A stretch of DNA of 35,462 nucleotides from an uncultured Clostridium sp. (lineage in GTDB: Bacteria > Bacillota > Clostridia > TANB77 > CAG-508). Made by a program: the position numbers and the translations under genes. Numbering within the stretch: position 1 is the first letter of the stretch; each line of letters begins with the position of its first letter. The DNA lies in the NCBI GenBank assembly GCA_930982035.1, contig CAKNJL010000015.1, positions 1 to 35,462 of the forward strand. Reading direction: 5' to 3'. This document shows positions 1 through 9,244 of the stretch, one piece after another. Below the pieces are notes generated by a model that saw only the letters and a list, made by a program, of their open reading frames with translations, did not search any database and had not been told where the DNA came from.

Positions 1-200
1 CAGGCACTGTATGGGACTTTCACCCACAAGTTGTTGCCCATGCTGGGCACACTAAGAAAGGCGTGCGTAAACGAAATCAAAGATTTCGACGCACACATGT
101 GAAGACTGCTTCGCAGTACTTCACGAATATCAGAAGCCTAACCTTGTTGTATACGGAAAAATCCACATCAGGTCAAGATAAAATACGATTTTTCCTATAC

Positions 201-263
201 AATAAAAAATAAATAAATACAGAATTGTAGTTACATCTTCAATTCTGTATTTATTTTTTATTG
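201..263. terminator. Long AT-rich stem-loop, probable bidirectional terminator
   Basis: aataaaaaataaataaatacagaatt / aattctgtatttattttttatt inverted repeat around tagttacatcttc, with T-rich flanks. Confidence 0.55.
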
Positions 264-367
264 TTTTCAAAACTTTTCTCTTAACATAGTTTAAAATATA
301 TAATAAAATTATAATTATTTTTTATAATCTTATTAACAAAAGCTACTATATAATAGAAAAATAACCT

Positions 368-1222
368 CTATATATTTAAACCTATCAACTCTAATATAAT
401 TCCAGAAATTACACCTATACCATATAATAATACTGTTATCTTTATATTTTCTTTTATACCTTTATTAGTTCTAAATAAAACTGCTATTCCCACTCCTGCT
501 CCTACTAATAAACCTGCAATCATAGTACCAACTGATATTATATTTTCCAAATACATTTGAGTTATAATTACTGATGATGCACAATTTGGAATTAGTCCTA
601 TAATCCCTGATATAATTGGTCCTAAAATTGGTCTATCTAACATGAAACCTGCTATATTATCTTCTCCAATTATATGTATTGCTAAATTTATAACAAAAGT
701 TATTATAAATATAAATATAAAAATATTTACAGTATGTTTTAAAGCTGATTTGAATATTCCATGCTCACAATGACAATGTTCTTTTTCACATAAATCAATT
801 ATCTTGTCCTCTTCTACTTTACCCTTATTTTTCAAATTTATTACTAAATCTATTATAAATCCAGCTATCATACCTATAATTAATTTTATCGCTAATATCT
901 TCAAAATTACATCTATAGCAACTCCTTCTGATAAGAAAATCGGTAACATCTCATCAGAAGTTGATAGATACACCGCAATCAATGTTCCAAGAGTTATCAC
1001 TCTGGCAGAATATAAATTTGTAGCTGATACTGAAAAACCACATTGTGGAATAATTCCAAGTAATGACCCTATCAATGGACCAAATTTTCCCGATTTTTTT
1101 ATTGTTTCTTTGGTCTTTTCTTTTGTCTTATGTTCTATGTATTCCATCAATAGATATGTAAGAAATAGAAAAGGAATTAATTTTACACTATCCTCAACTG
1201 TATGCTCTAATATCTCTAACAT
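368..1222 (-). CDS. Putative permease of the ArsP_2/DUF2899-like heavy-metal exporter family
   Basis: Multi-TM protein with duplicated GPLIGSLLGIIPQCGFSVSATNLYSARVITLGTLIAVYLSTSDEMLPI and GPIISGIIGLIPNCASSVIITQMYLENIISVGTMIAGLLVGAGVG halves. Start moved from ORF position 1291 to 1222 because GGAAGGAGGAC lies just before this ATG and the upstream ORF portion is repeat-derived. Confidence 0.6.
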   Translation of the reverse strand: MLEILEHTVEDSVKLIPFLFLTYLLMEYIEHKTKEKTKETIKKSGKFGPLIGSLLGIIPQCGFSVSATNLYSARVITLGTLIAVYLSTSDEMLPIFLSEGVAIDVILKILAIKLIIGMIAGFIIDLVINLKNKGKVEEDKIIDLCEKEHCHCEHGIFKSALKHTVNIFIFIFIITFVINLAIHIIGEDNIAGFMLDRPILGPIISGIIGLIPNCASSVIITQMYLENIISVGTMIAGLLVGAGVGIAVLFRTNKGIKENIKITVLLYGIGVISGIILELIGLNI

Positions 1223-1247
1223 TTTGTCCTCCTTCCAATAATAATAA

Positions 1248-1281
1248 AATGTCCAATTGGGGACGTTTCTATTTGGACATT
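1248..1281. repeat. REP-like palindrome, GGGGACG family (copy 1)
   Basis: aatgtccaattggggacgtttctatttggacatt; near-identical to 13589-13621 and related to 15381-15414. Confidence 0.75.
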
Positions 1282-1311
1282 TTTCTAACATTATACCATT
1301 TTTTTAGCTTA

Positions 1312-1340
1312 TGTCAATGGGGACGGAGATTTTGACAACA
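1312..1340. repeat. REP-like element, GGGGACGGAGATTTTGACA family
   Basis: tgtcaatggggacggagattttgacaaca; same unit as in the 23485-23648 cluster. Confidence 0.75.
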
Positions 1341-1360
1341 AATTAAGGGGTGCCACAAAA

Positions 1361-1990
1361 TCATCTTCTTCTATATCTTCCACATATACAACCAGTTCTA
1401 CCATTATTTGCATTATTAGGCACAACATTTATTCTTGTAGATATTTCATCATTATTGCAGGAACAATTATTATTATCAACTATTCTTATTACTCCATTTA
1501 TAGTATTTGCTTGATTTAAATCATTATCATTTCCACAACAACAATTATTTCTATCATTATCACAATTTCCATTAGTCCCACTTCTAATTGTAAGTAAATT
1601 ATTTGAATTGCCATTAGCACAAGTACTATTTATTGTTAATAAATCACCATTACCATTATTTCGACAATTACTACTTATCGTCAATAGTTCGTTTTCTCTA
1701 TTATTTGTATTATTACAACAACAATCTCTTCTTCTACAATTATCTCTATCATCACATTTAAAATATCTACATATCAAACAAGTAATTATAGCTGTTATAT
1801 AACTTATCAATGTATAAATTAATACCGCTACTAAGAATATTAAATTTGATACTATAAATGTTACTATTATACCTATTGCAAATATTATTCCTGCAACTAA
1901 CGCTGGACATTTAAGTATTTTCTGTAAGGCAATTGAGAATATGACTACCGCTAATGGTATGGCAAAAAATATAAGTAAAATAATATTCAT
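1361..1990 (-). CDS. Hypothetical membrane protein with Asn/Cys-rich repetitive tail
   Basis: N-terminal hydrophobic segments then ELLTISSNCRNNGNGD-LLTINSTCANGNSNN-LLTIRSGTNGNCDNDRNNCCCG repeats; GGAG-type SD upstream of ATG. Confidence 0.6.
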   Translation of the reverse strand: MNIILLIFFAIPLAVVIFSIALQKILKCPALVAGIIFAIGIIVTFIVSNLIFLVAVLIYTLISYITAIITCLICRYFKCDDRDNCRRRDCCCNNTNNRENELLTISSNCRNNGNGDLLTINSTCANGNSNNLLTIRSGTNGNCDNDRNNCCCGNDNDLNQANTINGVIRIVDNNNCSCNNDEISTRINVVPNNANNGRTGCICGRYRRR

Positions 1991-2071
1991 AATTTTTTCT
2001 CCTTTTTCTATTTTTTATATATTTTATGAATATTATTATTATTTTGTTCATTAGAAACGTATCAAAAATAA

Positions 2072-2140
2072 AATCTGGGTCAGGTTACTTTTTGTATGCG
2101 GGTTATTAAACTGCATACAAAAAGTAACCTGGTCCAGATT
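2072..2140. repeat. REP-like stem-loop, GGGTCAGGTTAC family
   Basis: aatctgggtcaggttactttttgtatgc (2072-2099) pairs with gcatacaaaaagtaacctggtccagatt (2113-2140), 26/28 bp, 13-nt loop. Confidence 0.8.
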
Positions 2141-2150
2141 GTATTTGGAA

Positions 2151-2888
2151 TCAATATTCTACTTTTACTAAGTATAATCCCTGTGGTGGCAATGTTTTTC
2201 CAGCATTTTCTCTTTTTTGTGATTTTATTATATTTTCTATTTCTTCTGGTTCAATTTTTCCTAATCCTACGTCTACAAGTGTTCCTGAAATAATTCTTAC
2301 CATATTATATAGAAATCCACTTCCTGTTAATTCTATGTAAATTTTTTCATTCTCTTTTTGTATTACTTCTGCTTTATATATTGTTCTAACACTACTTTTA
2401 CTACTTGTTCCACTTGCTTTAAAAGCTTTAAAATCATGTTCCCCCTCAAAATATTTTACTGCTTCTTGCATCTTTTTAATATTTAATTTCATTGGAATAT
2501 GTGTTTCTAAATTTCTATATATTGCAGTTCCATATTTTGAATTATTAATTATATATCTATATGTTTTTCTTTTACAATTTAATCTACTATGAAATCTTTC
2601 TTCAACCTCTTCTGCTGATTTAATAATTATTGATTTTTTTAAATTTGTATTAAGAGCAATTGGTATTTTTTCTATTGGTATATTTGAATTTGTTTTAAAA
2701 TTTGCAACTTGTCCAATTGCATGTACACCTGCATCAGTTCTTCCAGATGCCATAAGGTCTACTTTTTCTCCTGTTATTCTCTCTATTGCTTTTTCTATTT
2801 CTCCCTGAATATTCAATTTGTTTGGTTGTTTTTGCCAGCCATTAAAATCTTTTCCGTCATATTCAATTATTAATTTAATATTTCTCAT
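2151..2888 (-). CDS. truA: tRNA pseudouridine(38-40) synthase TruA
   Basis: YDGKDFNGWQKQP, ASGRTDAGVHAIGQVANF, SGFLYNMVRIISGTLVDVG motifs. Confidence 0.95.
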   Translation of the reverse strand: MRNIKLIIEYDGKDFNGWQKQPNKLNIQGEIEKAIERITGEKVDLMASGRTDAGVHAIGQVANFKTNSNIPIEKIPIALNTNLKKSIIIKSAEEVEERFHSRLNCKRKTYRYIINNSKYGTAIYRNLETHIPMKLNIKKMQEAVKYFEGEHDFKAFKASGTSSKSSVRTIYKAEVIQKENEKIYIELTGSGFLYNMVRIISGTLVDVGLGKIEPEEIENIIKSQKRENAGKTLPPQGLYLVKVEY

Positions 2889-3036
2889 AAAATTCTTACC
2901 CTTCTATAATATTTTCCATTTCTTAATTACAACCATTTTAATTATAAGAAATTAGATTTTTTTGAAAATAAAGTATAGAATATTTATTTTCATTTGACTT
3001 CCTAATATATGAATAGAAGTCGCATTTAGCGACTCT

Positions 3037-3984
3037 TTATTGCTTTTTTTCTTCTTTTTCTTTAACTTCGTTTTCCTTTTTTTCTCTATGTAATCTTTCT
3101 CTAATTTGTTTTAGTTTATTTCTTCTTTCTTTTTTCTCTATGGCAAATCTTTTAGTTACTACATTACTAATCAATATTTTCTTCAATGCTTCTTCATTAA
3201 CATCTGCAATTAATGTACCATCTTTTGCAATTGATATTTTTCCTGTTTCTTCTGATACAATAACAACTATACTATCTGATTCTTTTGATATTCCAATTGC
3301 TGCTCTATGTCTAGTTCCTAATTCTTTTGCTATATCATTATCATCTGCAAGCGGAAGTACACATGCAGCAGCTGCTATTTTATTACCAGATATTACTACA
3401 GCTCCATCATGTAATGGTGTTTTAGGCTCAAATATATTTACTAATAATTGTGGAGACACATCTGCATTCATTGGTATTCCACCTGCTATAACATCTTGTA
3501 TCTTTATATCTCTTTCTATTACTATTAATGCTCCTATCTTATTTTTAGACAACTCTATTGTGGCAATGACAATTTTATAAATATCTTCTTTTGTCTTTGT
3601 CGCTAAGTCTTTGTCTATACCAAAAAATTTTGTAAATTTATTTGTTCCTAATTGTTCTAGCCCTCTTCGTAATTCTGGTTGAAATATTACTATTATTGCT
3701 ATAACTCCTAGATTCATTATGCCTGTTAAAATCCAATTTAATATTTGCAAATTAAATAATCCACTTAACCAAGTTATAACAACCAAAAGTGCTATTCCTT
3801 TTATAAGTTGCCATGCTCTAGAACCTTTTACTATTTTTAAAAATGAATATATTAAAAATATTACTATTGCTAAATCTATTATTAATGTTATTAGCTCAAA
3901 TGGATTTTGTTGTAGTGATTTAATATATCCTACTATATTATCAGTATAAAAATCTTCCCAATTCATTCCAAAATCAATTATCAT
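3037..3984 (-). CDS. cdaA: Diadenylate cyclase CdaA (DAC domain, N-terminal TM segments)
   Basis: LHDGAVVISGNKIAAAACVLPLA and LGTRHRAAIGISKESDSIVVIVSEETGKIS. Confidence 0.93.
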   Translation of the reverse strand: MIIDFGMNWEDFYTDNIVGYIKSLQQNPFELITLIIDLAIVIFLIYSFLKIVKGSRAWQLIKGIALLVVITWLSGLFNLQILNWILTGIMNLGVIAIIVIFQPELRRGLEQLGTNKFTKFFGIDKDLATKTKEDIYKIVIATIELSKNKIGALIVIERDIKIQDVIAGGIPMNADVSPQLLVNIFEPKTPLHDGAVVISGNKIAAAACVLPLADDNDIAKELGTRHRAAIGISKESDSIVVIVSEETGKISIAKDGTLIADVNEEALKKILISNVVTKRFAIEKKERRNKLKQIRERLHREKKENEVKEKEEKKQ

Positions 3985-4002
3985 ATTTTTACCTCTTTTT
4001 TA

Positions 4003-4152
4003 TTATCCCATTAGTGCATATATAAGTGTTGATGATGTTGCAACAATCATTAATAATGCTAAAAATCCTGCCATTACTTTTACAAAGATTTGTCCTTTAT
4101 CATAGTTTCTATTTTTCTTTATTTTTTCTTGTTGTTTTTTTTCTTTTTTCAT
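4003..4152 (-). CDS. 49-aa small single-TM protein (not in ORF track)
   Basis: ATG to TAA reading MKKEKKQQEKIKKNRNYDKGQIFVKVMAGFLALLMIVATSSTLIYALMG; basic N-terminus then TM; directly upstream of cdaA on the same strand. Confidence 0.6.
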   Translation of the reverse strand: MKKEKKQQEKIKKNRNYDKGQIFVKVMAGFLALLMIVATSSTLIYALMG

Positions 4153-4356
4153 TTTTACTCTCATTCCTTTCTTTTAAAAATAAAATATTTTATCCTTGTG
4201 TTATCCAACTAAAGAAATTCACAGTGTTTAGTATATTTTTAACTTTATTATTCTTTTGTAAAAATTTATTATATTTTGAAATCATGTCATTTAATGTGTC
4301 TATCAAGAATTATTGTAGCAAATTTTTATCCAAAAGTCAATTTACATAAACATTTT

Positions 4357-4612
4357 TCTTCAATTCGCAATAAAATGGAAAAAGGGACTATTATAATATA
4401 AATAAATGGAACGATTTTGCGTATTTAAATTTGAATTAGAAATTCTTAAAGGAAAAAATGTTGGATATGCACGGTACTCGCGGAACGCGAGGGTCTGAGT
4501 GCAAGTAAACATTTTTTCCTTTTAGAATTTCTATGAAAATTTAGCTTATACAAAATTGTGTAATGTTTTATATTATAATAGTCCCTTTTTCCATTTTATT
4601 GCGAATTGAAGA
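4357..4612. repeat. Nested palindromic (MITE-like) element with 46-nt terminal inverted repeats
   Basis: 4357-4402 is the exact reverse complement of 4567-4612; inner arms 4437-4462/4508-4533 (25/26 match); apical hairpin ctcgc-ggaac-gcgag at 4477-4491. Confidence 0.85.
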
Positions 4613-5911
4613 TATTTTTTCCAATATCATCTTAGGCTTTTTAACTTCTTCACGTGTTATTTGTATAACTTCTAATAATTTACTTTTTGCTTCTTTTAAC
4701 TTTTCTTCTGAATTAGCATATATTGTAGCTAATTCTTCCCCACTTTTTATCCTATCAGAAACCTTTTTATTTAAAATAATTCCAACTGAATGATCTATAT
4801 CATCTTCTTTTGTAATTCTTCCTGCTCCTAAATCACATACAATTTCACCTATTTTTTTGGCATTCATACTATTTATATATCCTGATGAATCACTAAATAC
4901 TTTTTCTATATATTGAGCTTTTGGAAATTTATTTGTATCTTTAATATATGAAATATCTCCACCTTGATTTTCTACCATTTGCAAAAATTTTTCATATCCT
5001 TTACCATTTTCTATATTTTCTAACATTTTTTGTTTATTTACTTCAATATTTTCTCCCTTACCAGCAAGTTTTATCATAAATGCTCCTAACTCTAGAACCA
5101 CTTGTTTTAAATCTTCTGGCATATTACCTCTAAGAAAATTAATGGCTTCTATAACTTCCAAAGAATTTCCTATAGCATAACCTAATGGTTCATCCATATT
5201 TGTGATTATACATACTGTCTCTTTATCAGCCAATTTGCCTATCTCAATCATTTCTCTTGATAATTCTTCTGCCTGTTCTTTTGTTTTCATAAATGCACCT
5301 TCTCCACAAGTAACATCTAATACTATTTTTTGAGCTCCACTGGCTATTTTTTTACTCATTATGCTAGACGCAATTAAAGGTGTACTTTCTACACATGATA
5401 TACTATCTCTTAAATTATATATTTTCTTATCTGCTGGTGCTAGATTTAAAGTTTGTGTTATCATACTGATTCCTATTTTTTTCACATTTTTTACAAAGCT
5501 GTGGATATCAATTCCAGTTTGATATCCTGGTATGGATTCTAATTTGTCTGCCGTTCCTCCTGTAAATCCTAATCCTCTTCCTGACATTTTTGCTACAGGT
5601 ACACCTAAAGATGCTACAAGTGGAAGTAATATTAACGATACTTTGTCCCCCACTCCTCCTGTTGAATGTTTATCAACAATAATTTCATTTAGAATTGATA
5701 AATCTAATTTTTCTCCAGAATTTGCCATTGCTAATGTTAAATTAGTCGTTTCCTGTTTTGTCATTCCATTTAAATATATAGCCATAATTAGTGCTGATGC
5801 TTGATAGTCCGCTATTTTATTATTAGTATATCCTTCTACAAAATACTCAATTTCTTCTTTAGATAATTCTTTTTTATCTCTCTTCTTTTCAATGATTTCT
5901 AAAATATTCAT
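4568..5911 (-). CDS. pdp: Pyrimidine-nucleoside phosphorylase
   Basis: DKHSTGGVGDKVSLILLPLVASLGVPVAKMSGRGLGFTGGTADKLESIPG signature; start at MNILEIIEKK preferred from SD spacing. Confidence 0.92.
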   Translation of the reverse strand: MNILEIIEKKRDKKELSKEEIEYFVEGYTNNKIADYQASALIMAIYLNGMTKQETTNLTLAMANSGEKLDLSILNEIIVDKHSTGGVGDKVSLILLPLVASLGVPVAKMSGRGLGFTGGTADKLESIPGYQTGIDIHSFVKNVKKIGISMITQTLNLAPADKKIYNLRDSISCVESTPLIASSIMSKKIASGAQKIVLDVTCGEGAFMKTKEQAEELSREMIEIGKLADKETVCIITNMDEPLGYAIGNSLEVIEAINFLRGNMPEDLKQVVLELGAFMIKLAGKGENIEVNKQKMLENIENGKGYEKFLQMVENQGGDISYIKDTNKFPKAQYIEKVFSDSSGYINSMNAKKIGEIVCDLGAGRITKEDDIDHSVGIILNKKVSDRIKSGEELATIYANSEEKLKEAKSKLLEVIQITREEVKKPKMILEKISSIRNKMEKGTIII

Positions 5912-5984
5912 AAAAAATTGCATTCCCTTCTCATTTACTTAAAGGCACACATTAGTCATGAAAGTTAATTTCTTTCAAACTAAT

Positions 5985-6647
5985 TTATTCCTTCCAAAAA
6001 TTTTTTATAAAACTTTTTCTATGTATTGGACATGGTCCATATTCTTTTATTGCTTCTATATGTTTTGCTGTTCCATATCCTTTATGATTTATAAATCCAT
6101 ATTGAGGATAGATTTTATCCCATTCTCTCATTATTCTATCCCTTGTTACTTTTGCTATTATAGATGCAACTGCAATGTTGTAACATTTTGCATCTCCTTT
6201 TATTATTGAATCATATGGTATTCCTTTTGTATCTATATGTGTTAGTGCATCTACTAATATTAGATTTGGTTTTACATCTAATTCTTCTACTACTTTAGTA
6301 ACTCCTTGTTTTGTAGCATTTAAAATATTTATTTCATCTATAACGTCTTGTCCTATTATTGCAACTGAATAACTTATTGCTTCATCTAAAATTAAGTCAT
6401 ATAATTTTTCTCTTTTCTTTTCTGATACTTTTTTAGAGTCGTTTACTCCTTCTATCATTGAATCTTTAGGCATTATTACACCTGCAACAACAACAGGACC
6501 AGCTAATGGTCCTCTTCCTGCTTCATCTATTCCACAAATATATTCAAAACCTTTATTATATAATTCTTTTTCCATACTTTTTAAATTTGTTAATCTTTCT
6601 AATTCTTTTTCCTTCATCTTTACTTTTATCCCTTTCTTGATACACAA
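5985..6647 (-). CDS. rnhB: Ribonuclease HII
   Basis: ICGIDEAGRGPLAGPVVVAGVI, DSKKVSEKKRE, HKGYGTAKHIEAIKEYGPCPIHRKSF; start may be internal at MKEKELERL. Confidence 0.94.
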   Translation of the reverse strand: MCIKKGIKVKMKEKELERLTNLKSMEKELYNKGFEYICGIDEAGRGPLAGPVVVAGVIMPKDSMIEGVNDSKKVSEKKREKLYDLILDEAISYSVAIIGQDVIDEINILNATKQGVTKVVEELDVKPNLILVDALTHIDTKGIPYDSIIKGDAKCYNIAVASIIAKVTRDRIMREWDKIYPQYGFINHKGYGTAKHIEAIKEYGPCPIHRKSFIKNFWKE

Positions 6648-6667
6648 ACCTTTAGTTCTGTCTCTTT

Positions 6668-6742
6668 CGTTCCAGAATAGAATGATTTGGTATGATCCTT
6701 TCGTTCCAAAATGGAACGATTTGACCCGTCCCTATCGTTCCA
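6668..6742. repeat. REP-like palindrome cluster, CGTTCC/GGAACG family
   Basis: cgttcca-aaa-tggaacg (6702-6718), degenerate copy cgttccagaatagaatg (6668-6684), and gacccgtccctatcgttcc. Confidence 0.65.
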
Positions 6743-6745
6743 TCT

Positions 6746-7276
6746 TTATATTTCAATTTTCTCTATATCTGTTAATGAGTATTTGTTATCATATCCTATA
6801 GTATTATAGATTTCTGCTGTTGTATTGTCTAAATCATATACAATAATATAATATCCGTCTTCACTATCTGATTGTACATTATTTATTCCCATTTTTTCTA
6901 AGTTACTTGTACTAAGTTGATATACTTTTCCTGTACTTATATCTCCACTACTAATTCCTATACTTGTTAAAGTACTTGCCATAGCATCTGTACTTTTAAC
7001 TTTTGTTCCTTTGTCTTCACCTTGTAAATATGTTTCTGCTTTTGTCCATTTGTCATCTCCTGGATTTACTCCTAATTGAAAACTTGCATTTTCAATATAT
7101 TCTTTTGCTTTTGTTTGTATTAAAAGCATATTTGTTTTTAGACCTTCCAAATTGGCTTTTCTTATGGAATCTTTTCCTGAATATACTGTTATCCCTGCTA
7201 TGATTAATAATACTATTATTGTTATAATTAATGCAACTAAAGTTATACCTTTTTGATTAATTTCTGTTTTTTTCAT
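6746..7276 (-). CDS. Type IV prepilin-like / pseudopilin protein
   Basis: N-terminal KGITLVALIITIIVLLIIAGITVY class III signal-like motif. Confidence 0.7.
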   Translation of the reverse strand: MKKTEINQKGITLVALIITIIVLLIIAGITVYSGKDSIRKANLEGLKTNMLLIQTKAKEYIENASFQLGVNPGDDKWTKAETYLQGEDKGTKVKSTDAMASTLTSIGISSGDISTGKVYQLSTSNLEKMGINNVQSDSEDGYYIIVYDLDNTTAEIYNTIGYDNKYSLTDIEKIEI

Positions 7277-7695
7277 ATTGAAATCATCCTTTCATTTCTT
7301 TTTATCTTCTATATTTTATTACATATTTCTTTATGTTATAGAATATATTTTTTATCAATTTTAATCATCTATAATATATTTTAACATATAAAATGTAAAA
7401 AAGTATAGTATTTTAATTCTTTTATATTAAATTTTGTAACAATTCAAATGTCTAAATTATAAAATTACGTACTTATATATTTATTTTGAACAAATGATGA
7501 ATATCATTGTATCGATAATTTTGGCAACAAAAAATCCTATTTTAGTCACAAAAAATTCACAAATATGTTGTATTATATGTACATAATAGGTTAATATATA
7601 TATGAAGACCATAAGTTACATTTTAAATTAACACAGGTTTATAGGTAAATCCTTTATTTAAAAACCTAAATATATTATGAAAGAATGGGATAAAT

Positions 7696-8973
7696 ATGGA
7701 AAATAATGAACAAGAAAAAACAAATAATAATGTAAATGATTCAAAATTTAAAACAGTTGCAAATCCAGGTACATATAGAACTGTTTATGAAATGGATAAT
7801 AAACCTAAAAAGCATTCTAATTTTGGTAAAACTATCGTAGTTCCTTTTATTAGCGGAATTGTAGGTTGTGCTGTTGTACTTGGTACATGTTTTGGAGTTA
7901 CTTCTATTAGGGAGCAAATTCTTGGTACAGATGGTTCTTCATCTTCTAGTTCATCATCTCAATCAAAAAACATGGGTACAGTTGATCAAGTTTCATTATC
8001 TAATTATTCTGATACAGCTGTATATGCTGCAAATAAAATTTTACCATCTATTGTTGGTATAAAAATAGAATATAATGTTACTTCTATGTTCTCTATGTTC
8101 GGAAATGCTCAAAGTTCAACTGCTACAGCTACTGGTTCAGGTATTATAATTAGTGATGATGGTTATATATTAACAAACAACCATGTTGTTTCTTCAAGCG
8201 AATCTGAATCATTCTATCAAGTATCTGAAGCTACAAAAATAACAGTTACATTATTTGATGATGATACAGAATATGAAGCAAAAATTGTTGGTACTGATGA
8301 AGAAACTGATTTAGCAGTTATTAAAATTGATAAGACAGGTTTGACTAAAGCTGAATTTGCTGATTCTGATTCTATAAAAGTTGGAGAATTTGCAATGGCT
8401 GTTGGTAGTCCTTTAGGTCTACAAAGTTCTGTTACTTGTGGTATTGTAAGTGCTGTTAATAGAGAAGTTACAGATTCTGATGGAAAAACTTATACTTTAA
8501 TTCAAACAGATGCTGCTATTAATGCAGGAAACAGTGGTGGTGCTTTAGTTAATAGTGAAGGTAAAGTTATTGGTGTTAATACCTTAAAATTAACTGGTCA
8601 AGATGTAGAAGGTATGGGATTTGCTATTCCAATCAATTCTACAACAGACATTACTTCTCAATTAATTGAATATAGTAAAGTAAGAAGACCATATATTGGT
8701 ATTACTGGTATGGATTTAGATGCAGAAACAGCTAAAAAGAATAATTTGGTTGAAGGTATTTATGTTAAAGATGTAGAAACTTTCTCAGCAGCTGAAAAAG
8801 CTGGAGTAAAAATCGGAGATGTAATTATTCAGGCTGATGGTAAAGATATTAAAACAATGGATGAATTAAATGAAATCAAAAATTCTCACAATATTGGTGA
8901 TGAAATAAAAATAAAAGTAAATAGAGATGGTAAAGAAGAAGAATTAACAATAAAATTAGGTGAACAACCATAG
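7696..8973 (+). CDS. htrA: HtrA/DegP-like membrane-anchored S1C serine protease with PDZ domain
   Basis: GSGIIISDDGYILTNNHVV, DLAVIKID, NAGNSGGALVNSEGKVIGVNT, C-terminal PDZ VKIGDVIIQADGKDI. Confidence 0.93.
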   Translation: MENNEQEKTNNNVNDSKFKTVANPGTYRTVYEMDNKPKKHSNFGKTIVVPFISGIVGCAVVLGTCFGVTSIREQILGTDGSSSSSSSSQSKNMGTVDQVSLSNYSDTAVYAANKILPSIVGIKIEYNVTSMFSMFGNAQSSTATATGSGIIISDDGYILTNNHVVSSSESESFYQVSEATKITVTLFDDDTEYEAKIVGTDEETDLAVIKIDKTGLTKAEFADSDSIKVGEFAMAVGSPLGLQSSVTCGIVSAVNREVTDSDGKTYTLIQTDAAINAGNSGGALVNSEGKVIGVNTLKLTGQDVEGMGFAIPINSTTDITSQLIEYSKVRRPYIGITGMDLDAETAKKNNLVEGIYVKDVETFSAAEKAGVKIGDVIIQADGKDIKTMDELNEIKNSHNIGDEIKIKVNRDGKEEELTIKLGEQP

Positions 8974-9024
8974 ATACCATATAATAATATAAAAAAGAAA
9001 TTTCATAGAATTTTTATACAAAAA

Positions 9025-9068
9025 AATCCAATGTCATTAATTTAAATTATGCACATTGGATTTTTTTT
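9025..9068 (+). terminator. Rho-independent terminator after htrA
   Basis: aatccaatgt ... acattggatttttttt. Confidence 0.8.
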
Positions 9069-9188
9069 ACTTTTGCTTTATTTTCACTTTCAGTTCACAA
9101 AATGGACAAAATTGGTCATTATAATATAAACATAATCAGTAAGAAATACTGATTTAAATAAAAAAACATCCCCTTTTATTTTCAAAAA

Positions 9189-9211
9189 GAGAAGCTATAT
9201 AAAAGCTTCTC
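9189..9211. terminator. Stem-loop between convergent genes, probable bidirectional terminator
   Basis: gagaagct-atataaa-agcttctc flanked by ctttttatt (+) and ctttttg (-). Confidence 0.7.
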
Positions 9212-9244
9212 TCTTTTTATTGTATTTGTTAACTTATATCTTTC

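Noticed and set aside
804-1241. Plus-strand ORF of 145 aa
   Set aside because: Antisense shadow of the permease gene; no SD and composition of a reverse-strand translation. The same applies to most plus-strand ORFs opposite minus-strand genes (e.g. 3140-3580, 21013-21336, 23831-24469, 24852-25313).
1223-1291. N-terminal MLEKCPNRNVPNWTF... extension of the permease ORF
   Set aside because: Encoded by the REP-like repeat; a strong SD precedes the internal ATG at 1222.
4026-4349. Plus-strand 107-aa ORF
   Set aside because: Antisense to the 49-aa ORF and intergenic AT-rich sequence; low-complexity Leu/Phe-rich translation without SD.
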